DNA from: Candidatus Collierbacteria bacterium RIFOXYD1_FULL_40_9
Lineage (GTDB): Bacteria > Patescibacteriota > Microgenomatia > UBA1400 > MFAQ01
Assembly (NCBI GenBank): GCA_001776275.1
Contig: MFAQ01000043.1
Coordinates: 1 to 22,030, forward strand
Reading direction: 5' to 3'
Length of the DNA stretch: 22,030 nt
In this document: positions 12,508-19,472 of the stretch, piece by piece
Layout of the letters: each line of letters begins with the position of its first letter
Numbering within the stretch: position 1 is the first letter of the stretch
Position numbers and translations under genes: made by a program
The notes under the pieces: generated by a model
Told to the model about the DNA's origin: nothing
Databases searched by the model: none
What the model saw: the letters and a program-made list of their open reading frames with translations, nothing else

Positions 12508-13486
12508 CGCACTTCTTAAGCGTCAGCAGGCTTTGGTGGCAAATTACCCGTTTGCGACCATAGAACCCAATGTTGGTATCGTAGAAGTACCTGACGTACG
12601 ACTTAAAGTTTTGTCGCAAATTTCTAATAGTCAGAAAGTGGTTCCTGCTACTGTCGAGTTTGTGGATATCGCAGGGTTGGTAGCTGGGGCTGCAACTGGA
12701 GCTGGTTTGGGAAATAAATTTTTGACTCATATTCGAGAGGTCGATGTGATTTTGCAAGTTTTACGAGATTTTAGCGATAGCGAAATTGTAAAAGAGGGGA
12801 GTGTGGACCCGAAAAGTGACTATGAAGTTATAGAAACGGAGTTGATTTTGAAAGACTTGGAGACTGTTGAAAAACTCAAAAATTCAAAAACTCTAAAACT
12901 CGAAGGGGAGAAGAAGAGGGGAGTGGTGGAGAAATTATGGGAGGGACTAAATAAAAATATGCCTGCAAGGAGTCTCGTTGGAGGTGAGGAATCTGATTTG
13001 GTAAAAGATTTGTGTCTTTTGACCGCTAAACCAGAAATTAGGGTTTTTAATGTGGGAGAGAGTGATCCGAGATTAAAACAAAACGGAGACGAGCTGGTCA
13101 TTAGTGCCAAGATTGAGTCAGAGATTGCCAGTTTGTCGGAGGCGGATGGAAAAATGTTTATGGATGAGATGGGAATAAAAGAGTCTGGATTAAATCGATT
13201 GATAAAAGATGCGTATAAGACTCTTGGTCTTATTAGTTTTTTGACAACAGGGGAGATGGAAACAAAAGCTTGGACCATAAGAGCAGGCACCAAAGCGCCG
13301 CAGGCGGCAGGAGTAATTCACACAGATTTTGAAAAGAAATTTATAAAAGCCAAAGTATGTGATTATGGTGAATTTGTAGCAAGCAATGGGTGGAAAGTGG
13401 CAGCGGAAAAAGGAAAAGTGAGAATGGAGGGGAAGGAATACGAGATGAAGGATGGGGATGTCGTTGAGTTTATGATTGGCAGCTAG
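12449..13486 (+). CDS. ychF: YchF/Obg-family ATPase-GTPase
   Basis: 345 aa, slightly shorter than the usual 360. MSLKVGIVGLPNVGKSTLFN holds the P-loop (residues 9-16, with Leu in place of the hydrophilic residue usual in Ras-like GTPases). FVDIAGLVAGA is G3, and NVGE replaces the NKxD specificity motif, as expected for ATP-preferring YchF. The C-terminal TGS-like domain carries RAGTKAPQAAGVIHTDFEKK and ends DGDVVEFMIG. The protein binds ribosomes and is linked to translation and stress control. The start at 12449 agrees with E. coli YchF and with the native stub at 2381; longer frames enter element DNA. It has lost its own upstream region and now overlaps the integrase by 59 bases. Confidence 0.96.
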   Translation: MSLKVGIVGLPNVGKSTLFNALLKRQQALVANYPFATIEPNVGIVEVPDVRLKVLSQISNSQKVVPATVEFVDIAGLVAGAATGAGLGNKFLTHIREVDVILQVLRDFSDSEIVKEGSVDPKSDYEVIETELILKDLETVEKLKNSKTLKLEGEKKRGVVEKLWEGLNKNMPARSLVGGEESDLVKDLCLLTAKPEIRVFNVGESDPRLKQNGDELVISAKIESEIASLSEADGKMFMDEMGIKESGLNRLIKDAYKTLGLISFLTTGEMETKAWTIRAGTKAPQAAGVIHTDFEKKFIKAKVCDYGEFVASNGWKVAAEKGKVRMEGKEYEMKDGDVVEFMIGS

Positions 13487-13494
13487 TAAAAAAA

Positions 13495-13515
13495 GCCACC
13501 TAAATTTTAGGTGGC
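13495..13515 (-). terminator. Terminator for minus-strand genes, facing ychF
   Basis: GCCACCTA (13495-13502) pairs with TAGGTGGC (13508-13515) across AATTT. The A run just to the left becomes a T7 run on the minus strand. It lies 7 bases after the 13523 gene stop codon and may also slow ychF transcripts. Confidence 0.75.
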
Positions 13516-13522
13516 GGACATG

Positions 13523-13684
13523 TTACTTGATTTCAATGTTAAGTAGTCTGCTAAAAATGATACTGAAACCAATAAAGATGAAGCCAGTGCCTATTGTCCA
13601 CATCAGGTTTTGACTTAATGCTGAAAACAAGATGCTGGCAAAACTAAATATCCAAATAAGAGCAAACGCTATTGCATATGGCAT
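13523..13684 (-). CDS. Small membrane protein, 53 aa
   Basis: Encodes MPYAIAFALIWIFSFASILF with a first membrane helix (residues 3-22) and a second one, MWTIGTGFIFIGFSIIF (28-45), ending LLNIEIK. A GGAG ribosome site lies 7 bases before the ATG, and a terminator follows the stop. No family is recognised. It is 9 bases after the 13694 gene on the same strand and probably shares its transcript. Confidence 0.6.
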   Translation of the reverse strand: MPYAIAFALIWIFSFASILFSALSQNLMWTIGTGFIFIGFSIIFSRLLNIEIK

Positions 13685-13693
13685 GTTATTCTC

Positions 13694-14005
13694 CTATCTC
13701 GGGCAGGTGAAATGGCAGATTATTTTATTGACCAAATCGATTTCGAAAAGTTGGCCGTTAAAGAGTAGAGCCAGAATGACAATTGCTGCAACCGAGATCC
13801 AGAAGGTTGCAGTAAAGAGGATGTTGTCCAGCAATGGCATGTTGTTTAAATAAAAGTACTGAGGGATGAGCAAGCAAACCATAGCGAGGATAGAGAGAAT
13901 TGCCGCAAGTTCGCTATTGAGCCAAAGCAGGCTACAGAAGTAGCCGAGTAGGCCAAGAATGACAGTTATAGATGTAGCCCAGTTTAAAACCAATGTTTTG
14001 TTCAA
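13694..14005 (-). CDS. Multi-pass membrane protein, 103 aa
   Basis: The start is placed at TTG 14005, because GGAGG lies 5 bases upstream and the longer frame to 14125 crosses a terminator hairpin at 14055. The protein begins with L(M)NKTLVLNWATS and has three membrane helices: ITVILGLLGYFCSLLW, LAAILSILAMVCLLIPQYFY and ILFTATFWISVAAIVILALL. It ends KIICHFTCPR. No family is recognised. It is likely in an operon with the 53-aa membrane protein. Confidence 0.6.
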   Translation of the reverse strand: MNKTLVLNWATSITVILGLLGYFCSLLWLNSELAAILSILAMVCLLIPQYFYLNNMPLLDNILFTATFWISVAAIVILALLFNGQLFEIDLVNKIICHFTCPR

Positions 14006-14054
14006 GGTGCCTCCGAAAAGATTGTTTGTCCTATATTCTATCACGACAAATAAA

Positions 14055-14078
14055 AACTGACCTCTTTTGAGGTCAGTT
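14055..14078. terminator. Bidirectional terminator hairpin
   Basis: AACTGACCTC (14055-14064) pairs with GAGGTCAGTT (14069-14078) around a TTTT loop, with A runs on the left and T runs on the right. It ends the minus-strand 14095 gene and rules out longer starts for the 13694 gene. Confidence 0.8.
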
Positions 14079-14094
14079 TTCCGATGCTGTGACT

Positions 14095-14280
14095 TTACTC
14101 TTCTCCCTTTTTCCATTTTTCCCAATCTTCACGGGACATTGATCTGAGTTTGATGGCAATGACGATAAATAAAATGCCCACTACCACGGCGAAAGCTGCC
14201 TCAATACTGACGGTTACAGCTAGTATCAAGAACAGGATGACGAGACCCAAAACATAGTAGGGGCTGGGTTGAGGTTTCAT
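14095..14280 (-). CDS. Small membrane protein, 61 aa
   Basis: Two close membrane helices, VLGLVILFLILAVTVSI and AAFAVVVGILFIVIAIKL, are followed by a charged cytoplasmic-type tail, RSMSREDWEKWKKGEE. An AAGGAG ribosome site lies 8 bases before the ATG. It has its own promoter (14326-14354) and terminator. No family is recognised. Confidence 0.65.
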   Translation of the reverse strand: MKPQPSPYYVLGLVILFLILAVTVSIEAAFAVVVGILFIVIAIKLRSMSREDWEKWKKGEE

Positions 14281-14325
14281 TTTTGCTCTCCTTGTAAACG
14301 AACAGATTTTGGATTCTTACTCGTA

Positions 14326-14354
14326 ACTATATCACAGTTATAGGTCTTTTGCAA
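14326..14354 (-). promoter_or_regulatory. Promoter of the 14095 gene
   Basis: On the minus strand: TTGCAA (forward 14349-14354), a 17-base spacer, then TATAGT (forward 14326-14331) with the upstream TG of an extended -10. The transcript would start about 40 bases before the ATG. Confidence 0.65.
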
Positions 14355-14360
14355 GGGGGT

Positions 14361-14466
14361 GAGGCTGGATTGAGGCTGGCTAAGGCGAGTTTCAAGCTGA
14401 TTTGGAGTGATTTGAGCTTGTATTTAGTCTGGATTGAGCTTCCATTGGGGTTTGGATTGAGGCTGG
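14361..14466 (+). repeat. Degenerate TGGATTGAGGCT repeats upstream of rpsF
   Basis: TGGATTGAGGCT-like units occur at 14367, 14429 and 14453, with GAGGCTGG repeated at 14361, 14372 and 14459. This 235-base gap has no gene. The segment just before rpsF ends in AT-rich sequence with TACAAT (14487-14492) as a possible -10. The repeats may be a regulatory leader of the ribosomal operon or simple low-complexity drift. Confidence 0.45.
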
Positions 14467-14515
14467 CGGTGCGTGTGTAGCTGGTGTACAATAGGTAAAT
14501 ATAAATTATTATAAT

Positions 14516-14851
14516 ATGGCTAAAAAGACAACCGAAACAAAGACCTCCAAAAAAGAGGTAACACAGTCCATGAGCTCAGTAAATAAATACGAGCTTGTTG
14601 TCATTTATCCTACAACCGAAAACGAAGTTGGAGCTGAAAAGCAAATCAACGAAAAGTGCAAAAAGCATGCTCTAAAGGTGGTAGAAACAGATAAGTGGGG
14701 GACAAAAACAATGGCTTACGAGATCAAAAAACAAACTCGTGGCTATTACTTAAAACTAGTTATCGAAGGCACCCCTTCGTCTGTAAAACTTTTAGAGAAA
14801 GACTTGCAGATGGATGACAAAATGTTAAGATTTCTAATTGTTAGGATTTAA
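14516..14851 (+). CDS. rpsF: Small ribosomal subunit protein bS6
   Basis: 111 aa. The S6 fold is seen from residue 24: KYELVVIYPTTENEVGAEKQ (first strand and helix), KVVETDKWGTKTMAYEIKKQ with the WG..MAYEI signature, TRGYYLKLVIEG, and a final LQMDDKMLRFLIVRI. A Lys/Thr/Ser-rich 20-residue N-terminal extension precedes the fold. It binds S18 on the platform of the 30S subunit. It starts the conserved rpsF-ssb-rpsR order. The ATG lies straight after an AT-rich run without a Shine-Dalgarno sequence. Confidence 0.96.
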   Translation: MAKKTTETKTSKKEVTQSMSSVNKYELVVIYPTTENEVGAEKQINEKCKKHALKVVETDKWGTKTMAYEIKKQTRGYYLKLVIEGTPSSVKLLEKDLQMDDKMLRFLIVRI

Positions 14852-14860
14852 TAAACACAT

Positions 14861-15361
14861 ATGAGTACAAGAAGTTTAAACAGAGTTACCTTAATTGGAA
14901 ACCTTACCCGCGACCCAGAACTTAAATATACACCTACTGGTAGTGCGGTTTGCACTTTTGGTATGGCTACCAATCGTGAGTGGACCGATTCCTCTGGTCA
15001 AAAACAAGAAGGTGCAGAATTTCACCGGATTGTTGCTTGGGGAAAACTAGGTGAAATTTGTAGTCAATTATTACAAAAAGGCCGCAAAGTGTTTGTAGAG
15101 GGTCGTTTGCAGACCAGACAATGGAAAACTCAAGACGGAAGTGATAAACAAGTTACCGAAATTGTCATAGAGGAGATGATGGCCTTGGACGCGCCCAAGA
15201 ATAGCAATTATTCTAGTGGTGGTAACTACGATGCCTCCTACACTTCTGCCGTCGATAATAATAACAGTGCTCCAAGTATTAGTTCACCTGCCGAAGAAGT
15301 GTTTACCGCAGACGAGAAAACTGCCGTAACTAGTGGCACCGATGACGAAATCCCATTTTAA
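14861..15361 (+). CDS. ssb: Single-stranded DNA-binding protein
   Basis: 166 aa. The OB-fold is at residues 1-110: LNRVTLIGNLTRDPELKYTP, FGMATNREWTD, EFHRIVAWGKLGEICSQLLQ and GRKVFVEGRLQTRQW are the standard SSB signatures. A disordered Ser/Asn-rich linker follows. The protein ends DDEIPF, the acidic tip that recruits replication and repair partners. It sits 9 bases after rpsF, as in many bacteria. Confidence 0.97.
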   Translation: MSTRSLNRVTLIGNLTRDPELKYTPTGSAVCTFGMATNREWTDSSGQKQEGAEFHRIVAWGKLGEICSQLLQKGRKVFVEGRLQTRQWKTQDGSDKQVTEIVIEEMMALDAPKNSNYSSGGNYDASYTSAVDNNNSAPSISSPAEEVFTADEKTAVTSGTDDEIPF

Positions 15362-15400
15362 TAAAAGCATTCGCGATAAGCGGATCGAAAACAAAACAAC

Positions 15401-15631
15401 ATGATTCAAAAGAAAAAAAATAGAAAGTCCAAAAAACCCTGCCCTTTTTGTGTTAAAAGATTGGAACCTAAGTATTCTGACTTGGAATCTTTATCTGTAG
15501 GTATTTCGCCTAAGAAAAGAATTGTAGTTCGTTGGACCACTGGAGTTTGTGAAAAACACCAACTTCGTATGGCCAGATCTATAAAGCAAGCCAGACACAT
15601 AGCCCTTCTTCCTTTCACAGACAAGGCGTAA
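15401..15631 (+). CDS. rpsR: Small ribosomal subunit protein bS18
   Basis: 76 aa. A basic N-terminus, CPFC and GVCEKHQ as a probable zinc site, and the S18 core TGVCEKHQLRMARSIKQARH followed by IALLPF. It pairs with S6 in the 30S platform. It is third in the rpsF-ssb-rpsR operon. No strong ribosome site is visible. Confidence 0.95.
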   Translation: MIQKKKNRKSKKPCPFCVKRLEPKYSDLESLSVGISPKKRIVVRWTTGVCEKHQLRMARSIKQARHIALLPFTDKA

Positions 15632-15660
15632 GACTTTTTAGTATTTACATTTTGCTTAAG

Positions 15661-16875
15661 ATGAACTTAAAATTTGTTCGTGGTGCTTTGTTGTTTGTTG
15701 TTTCTTGTGGACTTTCCTTTTATATAGGAACCAGATATTCTCTTACTGCGAGTATGGGTAAGGGGGAGCAACTTACAGAGGTTAGAACAGAGGTAATGAA
15801 CGAGGTTTTGGGTCGAATTAAAAAAGATTATCTTAAACCAGAGGAAATAGATGCTAAGAAGTTAATGTACGGGGCAGCAGAGGGTATGACAGCAGCCTTG
15901 GGAGACCCGTATACCGCCTTTTTTCCACCAACAGAAAACCAAAGATCCAAAGAGGATCTAAAAGGTGAGTTTGGTGGAGTAGGAATTCAGCTTGGGTTTG
16001 TAGAAAAGACTCTGGCAGTGATGAGTCCAATAAAAGATAGTCCGGCTATGAGAGCTGGTATTAGAGCAGGGGATTTGATCTTAAAGATTGTTGATGAAAA
16101 AAATAAAGTAGATAAAGATACGACAGGAATAAATATTCAAGAGGCAGTTGATTTGATCCGCGGAGAAAAGGGAACAGAAGTAAAGCTAACTATGTTTAGA
16201 GAAGGGGACAAGGAGAGCAGGGAAGTGGTTTTGGTCCGAGACATAATAAATGTGCCCTCGACCGAGCTGGAGTGGGTCGATAATAATAAAGTTGCGGTAA
16301 TAAGAGTAAATAAATTTGGGGAAAAAACTTTGCCAGAGTGGGAAGGTTTTGTAAAAGAAATCGTAAGCAAAAAAGCAACTGGAGTAATTTTGGATCTTAG
16401 AAATAACCCTGGTGGCTATTTGCAGCGAGCGGTTGACCTGGGTAGTGAGTTTATTGCCGATGGGGTAATAGTAAAACAAAGAGATAGAAACAGAACAGAA
16501 GTGTTATCTGTTGATAGGCGAGGAAAACTTATTGGTATGCCACTAGTCGTTTTAATCAACAGAGGTTCTGCTTCGGCTTCGGAGATTTTGGCAGGTGCAC
16601 TGCGCGAGAGAATTGGAACTAAATTGGTAGGGGAGAAGAGTTTTGGCAAAGGGACAGTGCAAGAAGCTCAAGAGATAGGAGACGGGTCCTCGCTCCATGT
16701 CACTATTGCCGAGTGGCTTTTGCCATCTGGGAAGAATATTCATAAAGAGGGTCTAATGCCAGACGTAGAAGTAAAGTTTGTTTATGATGAGAAGAACCCT
16801 AAGGCAGATAACCAGATGGAGAAGGCCGTAGAAATTCTCAGATCTCAGATTTCAGATCTTGGTTTGAAGAAGTAA
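15661..16875 (+). CDS. S41-family C-terminal processing peptidase (CtpA-like)
   Basis: 404 aa from ATG 15661; a TTG at 15652 would add three residues. An N-terminal membrane anchor (FVRGALLFVVSCGLSFYIGT) places it outside the cytoplasmic membrane. A PDZ domain (about residues 95-175) begins GGVGIQLGFVEKTL and includes SPAMRAGIRAGDLILKI. The protease core has LDLRNNPGGYLQRAV, NRGSASASEILAGAL with nucleophile S305, and GEKSFGKGTVQ with general base K330; the 25-residue spacing matches the family. It trims or degrades proteins from the C-terminus. It follows rpsR by 29 bases and could be co-transcribed. Confidence 0.95.
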   Translation: MNLKFVRGALLFVVSCGLSFYIGTRYSLTASMGKGEQLTEVRTEVMNEVLGRIKKDYLKPEEIDAKKLMYGAAEGMTAALGDPYTAFFPPTENQRSKEDLKGEFGGVGIQLGFVEKTLAVMSPIKDSPAMRAGIRAGDLILKIVDEKNKVDKDTTGINIQEAVDLIRGEKGTEVKLTMFREGDKESREVVLVRDIINVPSTELEWVDNNKVAVIRVNKFGEKTLPEWEGFVKEIVSKKATGVILDLRNNPGGYLQRAVDLGSEFIADGVIVKQRDRNRTEVLSVDRRGKLIGMPLVVLINRGSASASEILAGALRERIGTKLVGEKSFGKGTVQEAQEIGDGSSLHVTIAEWLLPSGKNIHKEGLMPDVEVKFVYDEKNPKADNQMEKAVEILRSQISDLGLKK

Positions 16876-16886
16876 AAATTTTAAAC

Positions 16887-16985
16887 TCAAGAACTCAAGT
16901 AATTGTATTTATTTATAAAAATCAAAATAAAGAAGGCTTTGAGACATTCGACGTTGTGACAGACAACGATTATACTTTTAGCCAT
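16887..16985 (-). CDS. Possible 32-aa peptide
   Basis: An AAGGAG ribosome site lies 7 bases before the ATG of a short frame starting MAKSIIVVCHNVECLKAFFI and ending NKYNYLSS. The first four residues equal those of the 17078 protein. A TTGCCA and a GATAAT-like -10 lie upstream on the minus strand (forward about 17020-17047). The frame may be a small peptide gene or the remains of a longer membrane protein gene. The rest of the 16876-17053 gap shows nothing else. Confidence 0.3.
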   Translation of the reverse strand: MAKSIIVVCHNVECLKAFFILIFINKYNYLSS

Positions 16986-17053
16986 CTTTTCTCTCCTTGT
17001 TCTTGTGCAAATCTGTCCTATATTATCATAGATTTGGGGTTTTGGCAAAAAAA

Positions 17054-17072
17054 CGCCCTCATGAAGAGGGCG
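17054..17072 (-). terminator. Terminator of the 17078-17699 operon
   Basis: CGCCCTC (17054-17060) pairs with GAGGGCG (17066-17072) around ATGAA. The A7 run to the left is a T7 run on the minus strand. Confidence 0.85.
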
Positions 17073-17077
17073 AGAGG

Positions 17078-17416
17078 TTACTTTTTAAGCCATTTTGGTA
17101 GTTGGTAGTTATTTTTTACAAACCAGTTGTAGAGAAGAACGGTAAAAATGGTGGCAAGGTATTCGTCAGGAATACCAATGGTGAGCTGACCGAAAAACCA
17201 ATAGAGATAAGTAAGAATGACCAATCCTAGAAAAAAGATCGCTTGTTTGAAGAAAGATGGTTTTGTGGTGGTTGGGACAGGTTGACTTTCTTTTAGCTCT
17301 GGGGTGGGTTCGGTTTCAACTGATTTTTTCTTAGTATTGCTTGTTGGTTGTAAGCCCTCTAATTCGTAGCCAAAAACTGGCCCAGGTCCGTGGTTGATGT
17401 CGCCCGATTTCGCCAT
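17078..17416 (-). CDS. Membrane protein, 112 aa, paralogous at its C-terminus to the 17784 protein
   Basis: A Pro/Thr-rich disordered N-terminus (GLQPTSNTKKKSVETEPTPE) is followed by a membrane helix (AIFFLGLVILTYLYWFFG, residues 59-76). The C-terminal stretch PDEYLATIFTVLLYNWFVKN continues as NYQLPKWLKK. That last part resembles the end of the 17784 protein (DDLIMDILGLLFYTYAQEHG then YDLKFLLP), so the two share a small module. No named family is recognised. It follows the 17418 gene by one base. Confidence 0.65.
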   Translation of the reverse strand: MAKSGDINHGPGPVFGYELEGLQPTSNTKKKSVETEPTPELKESQPVPTTTKPSFFKQAIFFLGLVILTYLYWFFGQLTIGIPDEYLATIFTVLLYNWFVKNNYQLPKWLKK

Positions 17417-17417
17417 T

Positions 17418-17699
17418 TTATTTCTCCTTGTTTAGGTAGTATGAGTAAATACCAAGACCAGCGACAATACTTATGACAACTATGATGTCGATGATGGTTT
17501 TGGTGTCGCTCGTAAAGGTTGTCAAGGTCTGGATCGCTTTGTTTGCGATAAAAACGAAAACAGGTATTGCGTATGACAGCCAGTGAAAATTTTTAACAGG
17601 TCTAAGTTTTTTATTTGTTCCCTTGATGCCCACAAGTTGTTCGTGAAGTTCAACATATTCGTAATCAGGGGCATTGGGGTCGTCTAGTGAAACTGCCAT
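17418..17699 (-). CDS. Two-helix membrane protein, 93 aa
   Basis: A polar N-terminus (MAVSLDDPNAPDYEYVELHE) is followed by membrane helices WLSYAIPVFVFIANKAI and TIIDIIVVISIVAGLGIYSY, ending LNKEK. A GAGGAGG ribosome site precedes the ATG, and an extended -10 lies upstream. No family is recognised. First gene of a two-gene unit with 17078. Confidence 0.65.
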   Translation of the reverse strand: MAVSLDDPNAPDYEYVELHEQLVGIKGTNKKLRPVKNFHWLSYAIPVFVFIANKAIQTLTTFTSDTKTIIDIIVVISIVAGLGIYSYYLNKEK

Positions 17700-17742
17700 G
17701 GAAAAGTGCCTCCTCTAAGTTTTAGGATGGCTAATTTTAACA
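17700..17742 (-). promoter_or_regulatory. Promoter and leader of the 17418 gene
   Basis: On the minus strand TGTTAAAAT (forward 17734-17742) is an extended -10. The leader then reads GCCATCCTAAAACTTAGAGG before the ribosome site. It closely matches the leader of the 17784 gene (18618-18657), so one was probably copied from the other. Confidence 0.5.
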
Positions 17743-17750
17743 CCAAAAAA

Positions 17751-17774
17751 AGCTCTCCGGTTAATCGGAGAGCT
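17751..17774 (-). terminator. Terminator of the 17784 gene
   Basis: AGCTCTCCG (17751-17759) pairs with CGGAGAGCT (17766-17774) around GTTAAT; the adjacent A run (17745-17751) is a T run on the minus strand. Confidence 0.85.
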
Positions 17775-17783
17775 TAGACATGA

Positions 17784-18617
17784 TCATTTCTTGTGAGGCA
17801 AAAGGAACTTGAGATCGTAGCCGTGTTCTTGGGCGTATGTGTAGAATAATAGACCCAGAATATCCATAATTAAGTCATCTAAGTGGCTTGGGAAGGCAGA
17901 GCCAATAGCATTAATGGTGATGAGATAAAGAACAACTCCAGCTAAGACAAAGATGGCTTTGCCATGTTTGTTTGGATTGAAAAAGCTGTTTTTCTTTTTG
18001 ACGTGTAACTCTTGGGTGTTTTCTTGTTTCTTTTGAGCCACTACTTTTTGAGTCTGGTTTGGGTCAAAGACCTTTTCCTCTACAACTTTTTCTGGCAAGC
18101 CGATTTTGGCAAAGAGTGCATCATCGTCAGGCCATGCTGGTATGGAGAATTCAGGCTCTTTCATCCAGTCTGTGATTGTGCTTCTTTTTGCCTCTGGTAG
18201 ACCTTTTTGCGCAAAGAGGTCGTCATCGCTACTTGCAGTCAACCAACTTGGTAGATCACTATTGGTTTTGTCTTCTTCCAGCCAATTTGGGGTTGAACCT
18301 CTGGCTGAATTTAGCAGGTTGTCACGCAGAGGAAAGTTAGCAGCTTTCAAATATTTTGGTATTTGAACTTCTTTATCACAATTACTTGCATTTTTGTTGT
18401 CATCAAATGGCCAATCAATAAGTTCTTCAGGCTCGAGCAACTTAATCTCATCGTCATCCATGAAGCCTTTGTTTGTACGGTTGAAGTCGAAATCAGCCGC
18501 TTTTAAAACTTTACGAAATGGATCTTGTTTGGCTTTTGTGGCAGTTAACCATGTTGGCTGTGTTTCTTCCGAATCTTTACTTTTCTCTCTGTTGTCTTTT
18601 CTTAGATCATCGAACAT
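17784..18617 (-). CDS. Membrane protein with repeated Trp motifs, 277 aa
   Basis: The start is set at MFDDLRKDN (18617), with GGAGG about 9 bases upstream; the longer frame crosses a terminator. Residues 1-190 are acidic and low in hydrophobic content, with repeated short motifs: QPTWLTATKAKQDPF, TPNWLEEDK, LPSWLTASSDDDLFAQKGLP and IPAWPDDDALFAKIGLPEKV. This is likely a disordered chain of short binding motifs. A membrane helix, AIFVLAGVVLYLITINAIG, lies near residue 225. The C-terminal module (LDDLIMDILGLLFYTYAQEH) resembles that of the 17078 protein. No family is recognised. Confidence 0.7.
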   Translation of the reverse strand: MFDDLRKDNREKSKDSEETQPTWLTATKAKQDPFRKVLKAADFDFNRTNKGFMDDDEIKLLEPEELIDWPFDDNKNASNCDKEVQIPKYLKAANFPLRDNLLNSARGSTPNWLEEDKTNSDLPSWLTASSDDDLFAQKGLPEAKRSTITDWMKEPEFSIPAWPDDDALFAKIGLPEKVVEEKVFDPNQTQKVVAQKKQENTQELHVKKKNSFFNPNKHGKAIFVLAGVVLYLITINAIGSAFPSHLDDLIMDILGLLFYTYAQEHGYDLKFLLPHKK

Positions 18618-18657
18618 GTAAAAGTTCCTCCAAAGTTTAGAATGGCATATTTTACCA
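18618..18657 (-). promoter_or_regulatory. Promoter and leader of the 17784 gene
   Basis: On the minus strand TGGTAAAAT (forward 18649-18657) is an extended -10, followed by TGCCATTCTAAACTTTGGAG and the ribosome site. It is the twin of the leader at 17700-17742. Confidence 0.5.
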
Positions 18658-18702
18658 TCTATAGGGTGTTTGGTGTTTAATGGCTTTTTTGGCAAAAAAA
18701 AT

Positions 18703-18725
18703 CCCCGCCTCGGTTCGAGACGGGG
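18703..18725 (-). terminator. Terminator of the 18733 gene
   Basis: CCCCGCCTCG pairs with CGAGACGGGG across GT with one mismatch; an A8 run to the left is a T run on the minus strand. Confidence 0.8.
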
Positions 18726-18732
18726 AATGGGT

Positions 18733-19362
18733 TTATCTTGGAGTTGTTCCTGGGGCCAGGATGCCAAATAATACCAAGAGAATTGCAACGTAGTATGTGT
18801 TTGTCGCAAAAAGCGCCAGTAATTTTAATAGATACCAACCCATCGGCGATTTCTGAGGTATTGGTTTAGTATAAGAGTCCCCATATCTGTCGATTGTGTT
18901 TGCAAATTGACGAATATATATATACAGCCCGGAGATGAATGCGGCGAATGAAATAATGTTCATTGGGGAAAACTGGTAATTGGCATGGAGTATTGTGAGT
19001 AGAGGCGTAAGCCAAACAAACAGCATCCAGAACCAAAGATTTACGGAGTCTTCATACGCGTTTTTTCTTATTTTTTCGGCTTCATCTGCTGTGATAGCGT
19101 TTATATCTGTTATTCCAGCTTTTTTTAGCTCCAGCTCTTTGTAAGAACCATAAAGATGAGCGAGATTGTTTTTCCTTCCATTACTTAGCGTTGCGAGCGT
19201 GTAGATTGCAAGATAAAAGAGCCCTGCTACATAGGAAATAGTGATGCTGGCATTGTGAAGAAAAACAAAAAGAGGTTTCGCGAAAAAATGGGCTGCGAGG
19301 GCTAGTCCTGCTACGGTTAGAACAAAAGTGATAGCGTTGAAGAAATTTCGAACTGATTTCAT
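18733..19362 (-). CDS. Multi-pass membrane protein, 209 aa
   Basis: About five membrane helices: ITFVLTVAGLALAAHFFA, ITISYVAGLFYLAIYTLATL, LWFWMLFVWLTPLLTIL, IISFAAFISGLYIYI and LLALFATNTYYVAILLVLFG. A charged loop near residues 65-100 (KELELKKAGITDINAITADE) looks cytoplasmic. GGAGG precedes the ATG. A perfect extended -10, TGATATAAT (forward 19464-19472), lies about 100 bases upstream, touching the end of prfA. No family is recognised. Confidence 0.65.
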   Translation of the reverse strand: MKSVRNFFNAITFVLTVAGLALAAHFFAKPLFVFLHNASITISYVAGLFYLAIYTLATLSNGRKNNLAHLYGSYKELELKKAGITDINAITADEAEKIRKNAYEDSVNLWFWMLFVWLTPLLTILHANYQFSPMNIISFAAFISGLYIYIRQFANTIDRYGDSYTKPIPQKSPMGWYLLKLLALFATNTYYVAILLVLFGILAPGTTPR

Positions 19363-19463
19363 TCAATTATCCTCCGGGATATTTTATTTTTTCGAGTGCG
19401 TGATTGCGATATGTCGTCCTCCATTGATTTTTCAAGTACTAGAGAATATGAGATTCGCCCTAT

Positions 19464-19472
19464 ATTATATCA
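19464..19472 (-). promoter_or_regulatory. Extended -10 promoter of the 18733 gene
   Basis: TGATATAAT on the minus strand. It leaves a leader of about 95 bases, in which I see no clear structure, and overlaps the prfA stop codon. Confidence 0.5.

Noticed and set aside
14006..14125. N-terminal extension of the 13694 membrane protein
   Set aside because: It runs through a perfect terminator hairpin. GGAGG supports the TTG at 14005 instead.
18618..18809. 64-residue N-terminal extension of the 17784 protein
   Set aside because: It overlaps a terminator hairpin and the 18733 gene. GGAGG precedes the ATG at 18617.
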